The translations under genes and the position numbers were made by a program. Positions 9,830-20,698 of a stretch of 64,000 nucleotides of DNA are shown here, in pieces (the first letter of the stretch is position 1; each line of letters opens with the position of its first letter). The stretch is from Lichenostomus cassidix (taxonomy: Eukaryota > Chordata > Aves > Passeriformes > Meliphagidae). The notes beneath the pieces were generated by a model. It was not told the origin of the DNA. It did no database searches and saw only the letters and a list, made by a program, of their open reading frames with translations. The DNA lies in assembly GCA_008360975.2 (NCBI GenBank), contig CM039210.1, forward strand, positions 16,060,293 to 16,124,292, in the 5' to 3' direction.

Positions 9830-12800
9830 CACAGTTCTCACTTAAGATAAGGTCTCCTTGTGGGACACAACGGGTTTCTCTATCTGCCTGCATCACTCAC
9901 CAAGTATAACTAGGTCTTTGGGCAAAAACTACTCTACGGATGGGTTTGCCTTTCCCTGACGTGGGACTAATCTAAACAGTCTTTTCTAAAAAACCTCTTA
10001 CGTGTACCACAGGGACTTTATCTCTATCCACTGTGTGCAAAGGTTCGGACTCGGCAGGACCGGCTCGATTGATAGAACTCCTTGTGTTAACCATCTAGGT
10101 GGCTTTTGCTAAGTTCAGTTCTCAATTTTTGAAGGTTTCTCTGCTAAGTGCTTTTAAAGTTGTCTTAAGTAGTCCGTTGCACCGTTCAACTTTCCCGGCA
10201 GCTGGTGCATGATAGGGGATATGGTATATCCATTCAATTCTGTGTTCTCTAGCTCAGGTGCTTATGAGGCTATTCTTGAAATGGGTTCCATTGTTAGACT
10301 CGATTCTCTCAGGGGTACTATGTCTCCACAGGACTTGCTTTTCTAGACCTAAGATGGTGTTCTGGGCAGTAGCATGAGGCACAGGGTAGGTTTTTAACCA
10401 TCCCGTGGTTGCTTCTACTATGGTCAACACGTAGCGCTTTTTTTGGCGGGTTTGGGGAAGTGTGATGTAGTCAACTTGCCATACTTCCCCATACTTGTAC
10501 TTTGACTATCGTCCACCATACTACAGAGGCTTTACCCGCTTGGCCTGTTTGATTGCAGCGCAAGTCTCACAGCTGTGGATGACCTGTGAGATGTTGTCCA
10601 TGGTCAAGTCTACTCCTCGGTCACGAGCTTACCTGTATGTTGCATTTCTCTCTTGATGACCAGAGGCATCATGGGTCTAACGAGCTAGAAATAATTCTCC
10701 TTTGTGCTGCTAGTTTAGATTTACCTGTGACACTTTCACCTTGGCAGCTCGGTCTACCTGCTCGTTGTTACGATGCTCTTTATTAGCCTGACTCTTAGGT
10801 ATATGTGCATCTACATGTCGAACTTTCACAGTCAGCTTTTTTGTCCGGGCGGCGATGTTCTGCTAAATCTCAGCGGTTTAGATGGGTTTTCCTCTGCGCT
10901 GCCAGTTAGCCTTTTTCTAGCGATCTAACTATCTCCATAGCGCGTTGGCTACTATCTAGGAGTCAGTGTAGAGATAGAGCTTTGGCCATTTTTTTCGTTC
11001 GGCAATATCTAAAGCCAGTTGGATGGCTTTAAGCTCTGCGACTTGGTTTGATCTACTTTGTCTCTCGGTAGCCTGTACAGCTTGTCGTGTGGGGCTCTAT
11101 ACTGCAGCTTTCCATTTTCGATCTGCGCTTACAATTCGGCAGGACTCATCGGTGAAGAGGGCATAGCGTCTTTCACTCTCCGGCAGCTCGTTATACGGGG
11201 GTGCTTCTTCGGCACGTGCTATTTGCTCCTCTACTTCTTCTGAAGATAATTTATAAGTCTCACCTTCAGGCTAGTTTGTTATGATTTCTAGAATCCTAGG
11301 GCGATTTGGGTTTCCAATACGGGCGCGCTGTGTGATGAGGGCAGTTCATTTGCTCCACGTGGCATCAGTGGCATGGTGAGTAGAGGGAATCCTTCTCTTG
11401 AACATCTACCCCAGCATTGGCAGTCGGGGTGCAAGGAGAAGTTGTGTTTCTGTGCCGATCACCTCTGAGGCGGCTTGGACTCTTTCGTAAGCTGCTAAGA
11501 TTTCTTTCTCGGTGGGAGTGTAGTTGACTTCAGACCCTCTGTAACTTCGACTCTAGAATCTTAGTGGTTGACCTCGGGTCTCACCAGGCACTTTCTGCCA
11601 AAGGCTCTAGGACAGACTATGGCTCCCGGCTGTAGAGTAAAGCACATTCTTTACCTCTGGTCTTGTTTTGACTGGTCTAAGGGCTACTGCATGAGCGATC
11701 TCCTGTTTGATCTGGGTGAAGGTTTGCTGCTGTTCAGGGCCCTAGTGGAAATCATTCTTCTTGTGGGTTATGAGGTAGAGAGGACTCATGATTTGGCTGT
11801 ACTCAGGGATGTGCATTCTCCAAAAGCCTATGGCGCTTAGGAAAGTTTGCGTCTCCTTTTTGTTGGTTGGTGGAGACATCGCGATGATCTTATTGATGAC
11901 TTCAGAAGGAATCTGACGCCGTCCGTCTTGCCACTTTACTCTCAGGAACTGGATCTCTTTGGCAGGTCTCTTGACTTTGCTCTTTTTGATGGCGAAACCG
12001 GCTTCCAGGAGAATTTTGATGATTTTCTCTCTTTTCTCAAATACTTCTGTTGCTGTGTTCCCCCACACAATGATGTTATCAATATACTGCAGATGTTCTG
12101 GAGCCTCACCCTTTTCCAGTGCAGCCTGGATCAGTCCATGGCAGATGGTGGGACTGTGCTTCCAGCCTTGGGGCAGTCGGTTTTATGTGTACTGCACACC
12201 TCTTCAGGTGAAAGCAAACTGAGGCCTGCACTCTGCTGCCAGAGGAATGGAGAAAAAGGCATTGGCAATGTCGATGGTTGCATACCACTTTGCTGCCTTG
12301 GATTCTAGCTCATACTGAAGTTCCAACATGTTCGGTACAGCAGCACTCAGTGGTGGTGTGACTTCATTCAGGCCACGGTAATCTACCGTCAGTCTCCATT
12401 CTTCACTGGACTTACGCACCGGCCATATAGGGCTGTTAAAGGGTGAGTGAGCCTTGCTGACCACCCCTTGGCTCTCTAGATCTCGAATCATCTTATGGAT
12501 GGGGGCTACAGAGTTTCTGTCAGTGCGGTATTGCCGGCGATGCACTGTTGCTGTAGCAATTGGTACTCGCTGTTCTTCAATTTTTAGTAGTTTTACAGCA
12601 GACGGGTTATCTGAGAGACTAGGCGGGCTATTTAGTTGTTTTATGTCTTCTGTCTCTATGGCTGCTATCCCAAAAGCTCAGCGATGTCCCTTCGGGTCTT
12701 TGAAATATTCACACTTGAGATAATCTATGCCGAGGATGTATGGGGCGTCTGGACCAGTCACAATGGGGTGTTTCTGCCACTCGTTCTCAGTTAAACTCAC

Positions 12801-12957
12801 TTCAGCTTCCAGTACAGTCAGCTGCTGGGATCCTCCTGTCACCTCAGAAATAGAAATGGATTCGGTCCTCACATACCTGGATGGTATCAGGGTGCACTGA
12901 GCGCCGGTGTCAACCAAAGCTGTGTATCTTTGTGGGTCAGACGTGCTAGGCCATCGG
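9830..12957 (-). pseudogene. pol: ERVL-N protease-RT-RNase H-integrase relic
   Basis: On the minus strand, protease has MVDTGAQCTLIPSR (DTGA active site, about 12915). RT follows with GLNEVTPPLSAAVP (12380-12340), DIANAFFSIPLAAE and the frame-shifted thumb KKETQTFLSAIGFWRMHI (near 11830). RNase H and integrase pieces follow to about 9830, including a SQVIHSCETCAA zinc-binding segment near 10580. Frameshifts and stops split every domain. Order and spacing match the better-preserved copy B. No env lies between integrase and the PPT. Confidence 0.85.
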
Positions 12958-13019
12958 ATCTACACAGTCCAATAGATCCGATTATCCCTTTCCTCTACCT
13001 GGCTAGAGGCAGGGCTCTT

Positions 13020-14665
13020 CTAATCTTGTTTTTGGTGCACGATGTTCTTCTGTAGATGTGTTCTTGACGTTCCTTTAAGAGGATCAGTCATATTATCATT
13101 TCCATTCTGTCGGGGGTTCTGTCTACAAGAGACTGGGGCAGTGTTGTACTTGGATGAGCTTCTTGAGGTGGATGTTTCTGTTTTCAATTCACGTACCCGG
13201 GCTGCTAAGGTGGAGGTGGGTTTCCTATCCCACTTCCTCATGTCTTCCCCATGCTCTTGAAGGAAAAACCAGAGGTCACGTCGTGGAGTTTGTTTTCTTT
13301 CCCTGACTGGAGTACGTCTGCTCCTGATGGCAGAGACTCGGGTTGGTTTTGGTGTGGCATGGAAAAATCTTTCTGTGAGCTCTTTCCTTAGTTTCTGATG
13401 GCTCTCTTCAATCAATTTCCGGACTTGCTCGGCCAGGTTTGTTTCTACTGATGAGACCTGGGTGCGTAGTGGGGCGGTGACAGTGTCTTCATAAATTCTC
13501 AGTTTGTTTGCTAACACGCCCACCTGGTCTTTGCCTTCCCTCCACTGCAATGTTGCTAGGTAACGAGAGTATATCTCTGGTCTGAGCCGCGCGAATCTTA
13601 GCCACATTTGTGAAGTGCACCGGACATTATCTGGGCTCTTGGGGAATCTCTCGTTGTCTGAAAAAATGATCTCTAGCACGGCCAATTCCCTCAGGCATCG
13701 GATACCTTGTTCTATTGTGTTCCATTTCCTTTGGTGCATCTGGAGGTCTTCTTTGCACAGGTATCTGTCCCGTACACTCAGCAGCAATCGCCGCCAGAGG
13801 CTGAGAGTTTCCTGGGTTTTCCCAATCCCCTGGTCAATGACCACATCCTGAGACAGGGATCCCAGTTGTCTGGCCTCACTTCCATCCAGAATAGTGTCAT
13901 TAGCTGCAGCGTCTCAGATACGGAGCAGCTAGGTCAAGATGGACTCATTCGCCTGCCGGGTGAATTCCCTCCGTAGGTCACGCAGCTCCCCCAGGGATAG
14001 AGAGCAAGTGATGATCTCCGGCTCTGTCTCTTCTGCTGGGTGAGATGGTCCTGCCGCATCCTCATCAGTCGCTGTGCGGACTGACTTGCTCTTGGATTTC
14101 TTTTTCTGGATGGGGGCAACTGCTACTGGCTTTGGCTGTTCTGATTCGGCAATGGTCTGTGTTGAGACATTGACTGCTCCTTTGGTTCTGTTCCTCTTGC
14201 CTGCTGACTTGCTTCGTTTCTCTTCTTCAAGAAGACAAAGTATTGTTCTGTTCTTCAGCATGAGGTAAACGGTGCTGGTCAAAGAAAACAGAACTAACAA
14301 AAAGATTATGCCATCCCTAGCATCCAGAGAGAACTCAATGTTGTCAAAAATGGCTGTGCCTGACCTGAAAGGCTGGAAGAAACCGCTCTCTCTTCCTAGC
14401 CCCAGAGGGTGGGTGCGATTGCTGATGAGATCTCAGACGAAGCAGCTCAGGTTAGGCCAGGCAGACAAAGTCGAGTATATATAAAGAATGGTGTTCATCG
14501 CCTCACAGGTAACCATGCCATAGGCATAATAAACCAATAGAGCAATTCTCATGCCATTCCCTGGTCGCAACAGGAGCAATACGACGGGCAGATAGTATCC
14601 TATTTGAGGAAAAATATAGAGAGCGAGATACAGTACCTATATAGATAAGCCGAGCATCATGGTGC
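13020..14665 (-). pseudogene. gag: ERVL-N gag, hydrophobic N-terminus and TAG end
   Basis: On the minus strand, hydrophobic segments (LYLALYIF, LPVVLLLL, IALLVYYAYGM) lead into an NRT glycosylation-type site, then a strong membrane segment (IIFLLVLFSLTSTVYLM), then a basic linker (KKKSKSKSVRT). The body follows at 13844-13020 with SLWRRLLLSVRDRY, CLRELAVLEIIF and WFFLQEHGEDMRKWD. No CCHC zinc knuckle is present. At least two stops stand where related copies have Trp. The frame ends with TAG at 13022-13020, the same stop found in B and C before protease. Gag builds the particle core. The membrane N-terminus is unusual; see findings. Confidence 0.8.
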
Positions 14666-14692
14666 TAGGATTTCTGAGTTTCCCCAGGTCGT

Positions 14693-14710
14693 GCCCCACG
14701 TTGGGCGCCA
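14693..14710 (-). other. Primer binding site of ERVL-N, tRNA-Lys type
   Basis: The minus strand reads TGGCGCCCAACGTGGGGC, a perfect tRNA-Lys-type primer site, five bases inside the 5' LTR. It is the best preserved PBS among the ERVL-like copies here. It supports the reading of the degenerate sites in A, B, C and D. Confidence 0.92.
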
Positions 14711-14715
14711 AAATA

Positions 14716-15225
14716 TGTATTGGTTTGAAAACAAACCAGTGGGAGATCACAAGTCAAGATTGAAATTAAAAATAAGTGAAATAATACAAGGAAAAAGCAC
14801 TGACAAAGTCAGATACAACCTAACACCCTGTTAGGGTGGTGGTAGCAGTCCAACTGAAGTAGTTCAGTTGAAGCGGTGATCCTGTGAAGGTTCAGTCTCC
14901 AGCTGAAGATCCAGTGTAGCTCTCGTCTTCTGGGAACCCAGTAGACAGGACTAGCTCAGGCAGTTCTAAGGCCAGGTTATATCCAGGTGGGAACACCTGG
15001 CTCCTCCCTCCTGGGCAGAGCATCTCACAATGGGATGAGATAAGTCCATGAGTCACACGGTGGGTCCCTGATGGCCCATTGCCTGTCATGCGGGGTGGGT
15101 CATTAGCAAGTGATAATAGCTAACGGATGGCCCATTGCTTGTCATCTGAGTGGGTGATAGCAGCTAATGGCCCACAGCTGGTGGTAATAGAATACTTAAC
15201 TACATCAATATTGCAACTTAGGACA
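14716..15225 (-). repeat. 5' LTR of ERVL-N (510 bp)
   Basis: On the plus strand it runs from TGTATTGG to TTAGGACA, and the element reads in the opposite sense. It differs from the 3' LTR (9291-9800) at about 20 sites, 18 of which are C here and T in the 3' LTR on the plus strand. A solo LTR of the same family, opposite orientation, lies at 41136-41617. Confidence 0.92.
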
Positions 15226-16039
15226 GTCAGCTCGTGAGTCCCCTCTATTGAGTGACCTGGAAGAAGAACCATTTTCAGTGGGGCTTTGAGCAACAACAGG
15301 CCTTTGAGCAGATCAAACAGGAAATAGCTTGTGTGGTAGCTCTTGGGCTTGTTTGGACAGGACCAGCCCTGCAAAATATACTCTACCCTGCGGCTAGGTA
15401 GCACAGTCTCACTTGGAGCTTCTGGCAAAGAACTTCAAGAGAAACCTGAGGTCCACCATTAGGGATTTGGAGCTGGAGTTATTGAGGATCAGAAAGCCCA
15501 CTACAATCCAACTGAAAAAGAAATATTAGTTGCATATGGGGGGATTCGTGCATCCTCAGAAGTTCTTGGGAAAGAAGCATGTCTCCTCTTGGCACTGCAA
15601 TTTCATGTGTTACACTAGATGTTCCAAGGAAGCATCCCTTCAACGCATCATGCAACCGGTGCTCCATGGAGTAAGTGGGTAGGTAGCACTGATCACACAA
15701 GGAGTCCAACTGGGGAAAACCAATTGCCCAAGAATCCATGAAAAAAGGCAGAAATTTTGGACAATTTCTTTGAAAGGTGACTTTGTGCTCAAGAAGCACC
15801 ACCATATAATGAGTTATCAGAAGATGAAAGAGGCTATGCTCTATTTACTGATGGATCCTGCCTCGTAAAAGGAAACCATCAGAGGTGGAAAATTGCTGTG
15901 TGGAGTCCCACATGATGAGTCATTGAGGCCGCTGAAGGAGAAGAAAAGTGACCTGTATTCTGTCTCTATACTGACTCCTGGATTGTGGCTAACGCACCAT
16001 GAAGGTTGCTGCAGCAATGGAGGAAGCCCAATTGGCAAT
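15226..16039 (+). pseudogene. pol: ERVL-A RT connection and RNase H relic
   Basis: Directly after provirus N the RT thumb of A resumes (SQLVSPLY), followed by FEQQQAF, IKQEIA and an RNase H segment with YALFTDGSC (first catalytic Asp, near 15840) and LYTDSWIVANAP (third catalytic Asp, near 15965). It is cut at 16039 by provirus B within a PNWQ segment. Several stops and frameshifts are present. Confidence 0.85.
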
Positions 16040-16951
16040 TGTCGGGGGTTGAGTACCTTTGGAATTTCTTCCCATTCCTGTTACTAAGCAACAAATAGTT
16101 GGGTGTTTTAGAGCCATCAAGTCTTTTGTAAAAGACAAAAGGTGTGCTTGGGAGGGCACGGTAAGGGAAGAGCCGGCCCTGGGAACGCTCTCTCGTGGTT
16201 CGGACGCTGAGGGGAGAGGCTGCTCTTTTGCTGCTCTTCGCCTGGGACCAGAGCGAATCCAACTGTGCCCTGTTTTTTCTCTTCTCCTGGCTGGGTGAGC
16301 TTTGATTCAACCTTTCTCCCCACAGGGAAGGGCACGTTTTCCCCCCCCCCAGGCTGCGTTCCCTCGCGGCTGCTGCCGGGAGTGTCCCGCGGCCTCTGCT
16401 GCCTGTCCCCGTCCTCTGCCGCACGAGACCGCGGCGTCTGCTGTGACTGCAGAAATCCTCGCTGCCTCGCTGGCCGGGGAGAGAGAGCCGGCACCCGCCC
16501 CTGCTGCCCTGCTTTCTCGCTGCTCCGAGCTGTTTCGCTGCCCTGCATGTTTCTCAGCCTGTCCGCCATTGCAGCTGCCGGACGCTGACCTGACCCTGCG
16601 CCACAGCACCACCTGCAGTCGCTCGGGAGTCATCGCACCTGCCCTGCCCGGCCGGGAGCTCAACAGCGCCCCTGCTGCTTGCAACCGTGATTACACCACA
16701 CGGGAGAAGGCTCAGCAGCTCACAAGTTATCTGCTATTGGTTTTCTGGTTCTAGTTGTGGTTGCTATTATTGTTATTGTTTGTTTATAGATACTAGTAAA
16801 GAACTGATATTCCTTTTTTTTCCATACCTTTGCCTGAAAGCCCTTGATTTACAAAATTAAATAATTCGGAGGGAGGGAAAAAAATCACATTCTCTGTTCT
16901 AAGGGAGGGTTCAACCTCTCTTGGCAGACACCTGTCTTTCAAACCAAGACA
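16040..16951 (+). repeat. 5' LTR of ERVL-B (912 bp)
   Basis: It runs from TGTCGGGGG to CCAAGACA and is very long for an ERVL LTR, with a GC- and CpG-rich middle. Compared with the 3' LTR, differences crowd into the first roughly 240 bp, while the remaining roughly 670 bp are almost identical. A solo LTR of this family lies at 41820-42719. Confidence 0.95.
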
Positions 16952-16956
16952 GATCT

Positions 16957-16974
16957 TGGTGCCCAATGTGGGGC
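16957..16974 (+). other. Primer binding site of ERVL-B
   Basis: TGGTGCCCAATGTGGGGC differs from the tRNA-Lys site in provirus N at two positions, both C-to-T. It lies five bases inside the 5' LTR. Confidence 0.85.
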
Positions 16975-17036
16975 ACGAGGGCATTGGAAGAAAAAGGAAT
17001 AACAGTTTCTGTGAGACCTATCTTAGTGTGGTGAAG

Positions 17037-17312
17037 ATGAAAACCTCATTAAGTGGTACTATGCTGAGTATACCCTGGTTTGGTTGGCACATAATTGTGA
17101 CCACATTTTTCCCATTTGCAGCTCCCTACCTAAACATGGGTCCTATAACTAAGGTTATTGTGGCTGTCATCCATTTTGCACAATGGGCCAATAGGGTGAA
17201 GAATTTCTGGATCTTTCAGTTCATTTTAACGGCAGGCACATGGCTACAGTTTTTTGACACCATCAGTACATGTTTTTGGAGTTTGGTAATGGTACCTTTT
17301 GTGAGGAGATAA
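17037..17312 (+). pseudogene. gag: ERVL-B Gag N-terminal membrane segment
   Basis: An ATG at 17037 opens 91 codons that are mostly hydrophobic: WHIIVTTFFPFAAPYL, ITKVIVAVIHFAQW, NFWIFQFILTAGTWLQFF. Copies C, D and N have a similar region in frame with Gag. Here it is one frame away from the Gag body and overlaps it at 17258-17312, so a one-base indel is the simplest explanation. I looked for a -1 slippery heptamer in the overlap and found none. The product would be the polytopic start of Gag, anchoring it to membrane. No ERVL precedent is known to me. Confidence 0.65.
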
Positions 17313-18901
17313 CACCAGGAGAAAGTTTTTCTCAACCATTTACTCATTACTTTGGGCCTACCCAACTAATGCTCGAAAGGTTTGGAAACTCTCTAAATGC
17401 TTATGATATCATACAGTGGCTGATGCTGCTGTGGCTGATAGGTCTATCCTACTTTGCATTCCGGGATAAGGTGAAAATTCCCTGGGTAACCGTTCTAACA
17501 GCTGTGCCAGGGAATAGGGATGCAGCCACAGAGCCCAAGGCTGTCCCAGAGCCTGGAGATACCCCACAGCCTGACCCTGTCCAACAGCCTGCCTCAGAAA
17601 CAAACCGTCCAGAATGGGTAGGGGTGCTAGTGGAAGAAATACACAGAATACACCAGCTGCTGAAAGAATACATCTCCCTAGCAGGTGTAAAACCCTCTCC
17701 TCGCCCCAAAGGGAAAGAGTCTGATGGTGCAGCAGTGGAACCCACAGATGTTACGACCATCCAGGTTCCAGCTGAATCCCAAGAGCAGCCACAGCCAGCA
17801 GCAGTTGCCCCTGTGGTACGTACAAAGTATAAGACCAAATCAGTACGCCCAGTTAATGATGATGGGGAGCCATTGCCCTCACAACCAGCAGTAGAATCTG
17901 AGCCCATAATCATCACTGAGTCCTTCCACTTTGATACTCTCCGTAATCTGCGAGATGATGTTAAGAGACGGGCGCACGAAGCTTTCCAAACCTGGTTACT
18001 TCGGGTTTGGGACCTTATGGGCCCAGGTGTGCAGCTGGATAATAATGAAGCAAGGAATTTGGGACCCTTGGCCCAAGACCCGGCTGTTGACAAAGTGTTC
18101 GCAAGGGAGCCAGGGCCCCTTTCTTTCTGGGAGAGGCTTTTAATGGGTGTAAGAGAGAAGTTTGCCAACAGAGCCAGAATGCAGGATCCCCACCGTAAAT
18201 TGTCCTGGAAGACCATTGAGGAAGGGATCCAACGGCTGAGAGAAGCAGCCATAATGGAGGTGCTCTTTGGGAAGGATGGACAGCACGAAAATGACCCTGA
18301 TAAGGTCAGGTGCACCGGGCAAATGTTGTGGAGCCTTGCAAGGCAAGGACCAGACCATCATGCCACCTTCCTTGCAACTATTAATGCTGATGGCAATCGA
18401 GAGACGGTGGGTTCAATAACTGACAGGCTCAGGTATTATGCAAGTGTAATCAGTGACCCGATGCAGGCTCAGGTCTCTGCTGTGGTTAAAGACCTCAGGG
18501 AGGAGATCAAAGAGGAGATGAAGGACCTGAGGGAGGAGATTAGGGACGAGATGAGGAGGATCAATGTGGCACCAGTGAGAGTCACAGGCCCCAATACCAG
18601 AGCCCGACGTCTCCCAGCTAGGGAGAGAGGGTACACCCCACGAGCTGAGTTGTGGTTCTTTCTGCATGACCATGGGGAAGACATGAGGAGGTGGGATGGG
18701 AAGCCCACTACTGCCCTGGCAGCACGGGTGCGTCAGCTTAAGGAGGGAAACGCTGGCCGAGGGGATTCTGCTAAAGCGAAGGTAGCCTCAGCTTCCCGTG
18801 GCCGACCTGCTAGGTACAATAGAAGGGAAGATGATGGGTCAGATCCCCTTGAAGGAACCTCTGGAATGTATGACCAGGAAGGGAATGATAACCAGTGCTA
18901 G
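17270..18901 (+). CDS. gag: ERVL-B Gag polyprotein (main body)
   Basis: An open frame of 543 codons. An NGT site near residue 7 is followed by a membrane segment (IIQWLMLLWLIGLSYFAF, about 48-65), then a proline-rich linker. A capsid-like region (WERLLMGVREKF, GIQRLREAAIMEVLF) follows, then a charged heptad stretch likely to form a coiled coil (DLREEIKEEMKDLREEI, about 405-425), and a basic C-terminus. There is no CCHC knuckle, which sets it apart from the class II Gag at 31197. The ATG at 17270 is the first in this frame, but homologous copies suggest translation begins further upstream. It ends at TAG 18899, in frame with protease. Confidence 0.85.
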   Translation: MFLEFGNGTFCEEITPGESFSQPFTHYFGPTQLMLERFGNSLNAYDIIQWLMLLWLIGLSYFAFRDKVKIPWVTVLTAVPGNRDAATEPKAVPEPGDTPQPDPVQQPASETNRPEWVGVLVEEIHRIHQLLKEYISLAGVKPSPRPKGKESDGAAVEPTDVTTIQVPAESQEQPQPAAVAPVVRTKYKTKSVRPVNDDGEPLPSQPAVESEPIIITESFHFDTLRNLRDDVKRRAHEAFQTWLLRVWDLMGPGVQLDNNEARNLGPLAQDPAVDKVFAREPGPLSFWERLLMGVREKFANRARMQDPHRKLSWKTIEEGIQRLREAAIMEVLFGKDGQHENDPDKVRCTGQMLWSLARQGPDHHATFLATINADGNRETVGSITDRLRYYASVISDPMQAQVSAVVKDLREEIKEEMKDLREEIRDEMRRINVAPVRVTGPNTRARRLPARERGYTPRAELWFFLHDHGEDMRRWDGKPTTALAARVRQLKEGNAGRGDSAKAKVASASRGRPARYNRREDDGSDPLEGTSGMYDQEGNDNQC

Positions 18902-18919
18902 AGGGGCCCTGCCTCTAGC
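18897..18919 (+). promoter_or_regulatory. Gag-pro UAG within an inverted repeat
   Basis: GCTAGAGG and CCTCTAGC pair perfectly over 8 bp around the 7-base loop GGCCCTG. The gag stop TAG (18899-18901) lies inside the stem, and protease continues in the same frame. Together these suggest stop-codon readthrough for Gag-Pol, as used by gammaretroviruses. The same TAG and most of the arm sequence recur in N and C; D has CAG. Confidence 0.6.
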
Positions 18920-20698
18920 CAGGTAGAGGTACGGGAAAACCGTGTTTTTTGGACTGTGTGGATTCGATGGCCTGGCGCATCAGAGCCACAAAAATATGAA
19001 GCACTAGTTGATACAGGTGCGCAGTGTACCCTAATGCTATCGGGACTTGCGGGAGCAGAATCTATTTCTATTGCTGGTGTGACGGGGGGATCACAGCAGT
19101 TGACCCTGGTTGAAGCCGAGGTGAGCCTGACTGGGAAGGAGTGGCAAAAACATCCCATTGTGACTGGTCCAGAGGCTCCATGTATTCTAGGCATAGACTT
19201 CCTCCGTAACGGCTATTTCAAAGACCCGAAAGGACTCAAGTGGGCTTTTGGAATAGCTGCTGTCGAGGCAGAGGGCGTGAGGCAATTGAACACCTTGCCT
19301 GGACTATCAGAGAACCCTTCTGCAGTCGGACTTTTGAAGGTGGAGGACCAAAAAGTACCAATTGCCACCTTGACAGTGCACCGCCGGCAATACAGGACTA
19401 ATCGAGATGCTGTGGTTCCCATCCACAAGATGATCCGTGAGCTGGAGAGCCAAGGGGTGGTCAGCAAGGCCCACTCATCCTTTAACAGCCCCATCTGGCC
19501 TGTGCGCAAATCTGACGGAGAATGGAGATTGACTGTGGACTATCGTGCCTTGAATGAGGTGACTCCACCTCTGAGTGCTGCTGTGCCAGACATGCTGGAG
19601 CTCCAGTATGAGCTAGAGTCCAAGGCAGCAAAGTGGTATGCCACTATTGACATTGCAAATGCATTTTTCTCCATTCCTCTGGCAGCAGAGTGCAGACCTC
19701 AGTTTGCTTTCACCTGGAGGGGCGTGCAGTACACGTGGAACCGACTGCCCCAGGGGTGGAAGCACAGTCCCACCATCTGCCATGGACTGATCCAGGCTGC
19801 TCTGGAAAAGGGTGAGGCCCCGGAACATCTGCAGTACATCGACGACATCATTGTGTGGGGGAGCACAGCGGAAGAAGTGTTTGAGAAAGGAGAGAAAATC
19901 ATCCAAATTCTCCTGGAAGCCGGCTTCGCCATCAAGAAGAGCAAAGTCAAGGGACCTGCCCAAGAGATCCAGTTCCTAGGAGTGAAGTGGCAAGACGGCC
20001 GACGTCAGATTCCTTCTGAGGTCATCAATAAGATCACAGCGATGTCCCCGCCAACCAACAAGAAGGAGACGCAAGCCTTCCTAGGCGCCATAGGTTTCTG
20101 GAGGATGCATATCCCCGAGTACAGCCAGATTGTGAGCCCTCTCTACCTGGTGACACGCAAGAAGAATGATTTCCACTGGGGCCCTGAACAGCAACAAGCC
20201 TTCGCTCAGATCAAGCAGGAGATCGCTCATGCAGTAGCCCTTGGCCCAGTCAGGACAGGACCAGAAGTGAAGAATGTGCTCTACTCTGCGGCCGGGAGCC
20301 ATGGTCTGTCCTGGAGCCTTTGGCAGAAGGTGCCTGGCGAGACTCGAGGACGACCACTGGGATTCTGGAGCCGAAGTTACAGAGGGTCCGAAGCCAACTA
20401 CACTCCCACCGAGAAGGAAATTCTAGCAGCCTATGAAGGTGTCCAAGCCGCCTCAGAGGTAATTGGTACGGAAGCACAATTTCTCCTTGCACCCCGACTG
20501 CCAGTGCTGGGGTGGATGTTCAAGGGAAAGGTTCCCTCAACCCACCATGCCACCAATGCCACGTGGAGCAAATGGATTGCTCTCATTACACAGCGCGCCC
20601 GTATTGGAAACCCGAATCGCCCTGGGATCTTAGAAATAATTACAAATTGGCCCGAAGATGAAGACTTTGGCCTCACGGATGAAGAGGAGCAGGAATAA
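18902..20698 (+). CDS. pol: ERVL-B protease and reverse transcriptase
   Basis: Same frame as gag and open from the UAG to TAA at 20696. Protease: ALVDTGAQCTLML (DTGA, near 19000), ending ILGIDFLR. RT: VRKSDGEWRLTVDYR, then DIANAFFSIPLAAE, LPQGWKHSPTICHG and YIDDIIVWG (catalytic Asp pair near 19840), then thumb KKETQAFLGAIGFWRMHI. The first ATG is at 18956, but readthrough from Gag is the likely route. The TAA at 20696 lies in the tether before RNase H, where copy D has a Gln codon. It is therefore a decay mutation that would remove RNase H and integrase. Confidence 0.92.
   Translation, partial: RGPASSQVEVRENRVFWTVWIRWPGASEPQKYEALVDTGAQCTLMLSGLAGAESISIAGVTGGSQQLTLVEAEVSLTGKEWQKHPIVTGPEAPCILGIDFLRNGYFKDPKGLKWAFGIAAVEAEGVRQLNTLPGLSENPSAVGLLKVEDQKVPIATLTVHRRQYRTNRDAVVPIHKMIRELESQGVVSKAHSSFNSPIWPVRKSDGEWRLTVDYRALNEVTPPLSAAVPDMLELQYELESKAAKWYATIDIANAFFSIPLAAECRPQFAFTWRGVQYTWNRLPQGWKHSPTICHGLIQAALEKGEAPEHLQYIDDIIVWGSTAEEVFEKGEKIIQILLEAGFAIKKSKVKGPAQEIQFLGVKWQDGRRQIPSEVINKITAMSPPTNKKETQAFLGAIGFWRMHIPEYSQIVSPLYLVTRKKNDFHWGPEQQQAFAQIKQEIAHAVALGPVRTGPEVKNVLYSAAGSHGLSWSLWQKVPGETRGRPLGFWSRSYRGSEANYTPTEKEILAAYEGVQAASEVIGTEAQFLLAPRLPVLGWMFKGKVPSTHHATNATWSKWIALITQRARIGNPNRPGILEIITNWPEDEDFGLTDEEEQE

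Larger units (their letters stand above)
9291..15225 (-). mobile_element. ERVL-like provirus N, nested in A
   Basis: A complete minus-strand provirus: 5' LTR 14716-15225, PBS 14693-14710, gag, protease, RT, RNase H, integrase, PPT (minus-strand purines just inside 9801) and 3' LTR 9291-9800. The flanks GTCG (left) and GTCA (right) look like a 4-5 bp target duplication with one later change. Removing the element rejoins the RT frame of A across YSQ. Coding regions are broken by stops and frameshifts. No env is present. Confidence 0.9.

Noticed and set aside
16117..16754. Overlapping frames of 125-150 codons in the LTRs of B
   Set aside because: GC-rich LTR sequence gives long frames on both strands; the same set recurs in the 3' LTR with no coding likeness.
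16951..17312. A programmed -1 frameshift joining the membrane segment to Gag in B
   Set aside because: No X-XXY-YYZ heptamer in the right frame lies in the overlap, and D has the two parts in one frame, so a simple indel is likelier.
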